Shown one piece after another: positions 7,003 through 7,780 of a stretch of 7,780 nucleotides of DNA; position 1 is the first letter of the stretch; every line of letters begins with the position of its first letter. The stretch comes from JAGLSB01 sp023135955. Its GTDB lineage: Bacteria; Bacteroidota; Bacteroidia; Bacteroidales; GCA-2748055. The stretch is taken from the NCBI GenBank assembly GCA_030673645.1, contig DAOVIO010000179.1, positions 1-7,780 on the forward strand, written 5' to 3'. Both the position numbers and the translations under genes were made by a program. Under the pieces are notes generated by a model. The model saw only the letters and a list, made by a program, of their open reading frames with translations, was not told where the DNA came from and ran no database searches.

Positions 7003-7779
7003 TTACCAACCCGGGTTCTGGGTAAGATTTGAATTAATATTCGTTTCTTTATACGGAATTGGATAAAGATACATTTTATCATCCCACAACCTGTCGTCGA
7101 CAAGTATCTTTGAATAAGTAAAGTTACCATTATCTTCCAATATCTCTATTCCGTAAAGGTCTTCAGTTACATTATCAGGATTACTTTCATCAAAAAGCTG
7201 CCATCTTCTCACATCCCAAAAACGATGGTCCTCAAAGGCGAGTTCTACCTGGCGTTCCCTGATAATTACAGAGCGCAGCTCATCCTTTGTTAAACCGAAA
7301 ACCGGGGGTAGTCCAGCAGCAGGCCTGCTTCTTATATTATTAAGAGCTGTTGTAGCGTCCATCAGGAAGCCTCCGGGAACATTAGTCGGCCCATATGCTT
7401 CATTAACTGCTTCGGCATAATTCAGATAAATTTCTCCCAACTTGAATAACACCCACATATGCTCTTTTGTGGTAACATTACTTCCTGAAATTTCAATATC
7501 CTGCCTAACATGCTTTTTAAGATAATATCCTGTTGGCGTAGCATCGGCAACGGGTAATCCGTTTGCTCCGCCGTTGAATGTTTCTACAGTGCTACCTTTC
7601 CAGTCTGAACCATTAACAATAATTGTTTGCTGAAACCTTAAATCGCGGTTATCGTATGGATTTGCGGGATCGAAAACAACACTTCCGGGAGCGCTCCATG
7701 TTCCGTTGTCATCGATAATAACATCATAACCGTCGATCGTTTGATATGCATCGACCAGGTTCTGGCTCGGGCAGGTAGC
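7003..7779 (-). CDS. SusD/RagB-family outer-membrane glycan-binding lipoprotein, C-terminal half; 5' end outside window
   Basis: The frame is open from the right edge to the stop at 7003-7005 and encodes about 258 residues, roughly half of a typical SusD-like protein. Family landmarks appear in order: PSQNLVDAYQTIDG close to the window edge, then PYDNRDLRF (compare 'YxNRDPRF'), then TGYYLKK, then LFKLGEIYLNYAEAVNE, then ALNNIRSR, then VIIRERQVELAFEDHRFWDVRRW, and the ending YPIPYKETNINSNLTQNPGW, which is the classic SusD C-terminus. The ATG at 7456-7458 is internal. SusD-like proteins form the lid on the SusC TonB-dependent transporter and deliver glycan into it, so a susC-like gene is expected immediately beyond the right edge. 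It is cotranscribed with the downstream lipoprotein gene (15-base gap). The glycan cannot be deduced from this sequence. Confidence 0.96.
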   Translation of the reverse strand, partial: ATCPSQNLVDAYQTIDGYDVIIDDNGTWSAPGSVVFDPANPYDNRDLRFQQTIIVNGSDWKGSTVETFNGGANGLPVADATPTGYYLKKHVRQDIEISGSNVTTKEHMWVLFKLGEIYLNYAEAVNEAYGPTNVPGGFLMDATTALNNIRSRPAAGLPPVFGLTKDELRSVIIRERQVELAFEDHRFWDVRRWQLFDESNPDNVTEDLYGIEILEDNGNFTYSKILVDDRLWDDKMYLYPIPYKETNINSNLTQNPGW

Positions 7780-7780
7780 A

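Overview
The window looks like a fragment of a Bacteroidota chromosome, probably a polysaccharide-degrading, sulfatase-rich lineage. The evidence is a SusD/RagB-family gene followed by a surface lipoprotein gene, a large protein with a type IX secretion (Por/T9SS) C-terminal sorting domain, a sulfatase gene, AT-rich intergenic DNA, and A-rich start regions without Shine-Dalgarno motifs. I cannot name genus or species.

Layout, left to right. (1) Positions 2-910 (+) are the C-terminal part of a formylglycine-type sulfatase whose start lies outside the window. (2) Positions 911-1019 are AT-rich and hold a perfect 10-bp inverted repeat. (3) Positions 1020-1376 (+) encode only the last ~118 residues of a second sulfatase, preceded directly by an in-frame stop, so this is a gene remnant. 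(4) A 14-bp perfect hairpin with A and T runs on its two sides (1428-1465) is a bidirectional terminator between converging genes. (5) Positions 1487-5287 (-) encode a 1266-residue secreted protein with two lamin-tail-like domains, several related beta-sandwich modules, a PKD-like domain and a T9SS type A tail. (6) Positions 5288-5700 are a 413-base gap with no intact gene. Its right half holds what reads as the decayed C-terminus of a third sulfatase on the minus strand (5494-5640, with an in-frame TGA) and a strong terminator hairpin (5643-5682). (7) Positions 5701-6987 (-) encode a lipoprotein with two fibronectin-III-like domains and a C-terminal beta-rich domain. (8) Positions 7003-7779 (-) encode the C-terminal half of a SusD/RagB outer-membrane glycan-binding protein that runs off the right edge.

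The SusD-like gene and the lipoprotein gene are 15 bases apart and share one terminator. They look like the distal end of a polysaccharide utilization locus (PUL) operon, with a susC-like transporter expected beyond the right edge. One sulfatase gene and two sulfatase remnants suggest a locus for a sulfated glycan that has been rearranged. The large LTD/T9SS gene lies between the two remnants and may have arrived, or been brought there, in that rearrangement. That last point is inference. I see no tRNA, rRNA, CRISPR array, transposase or integrase.
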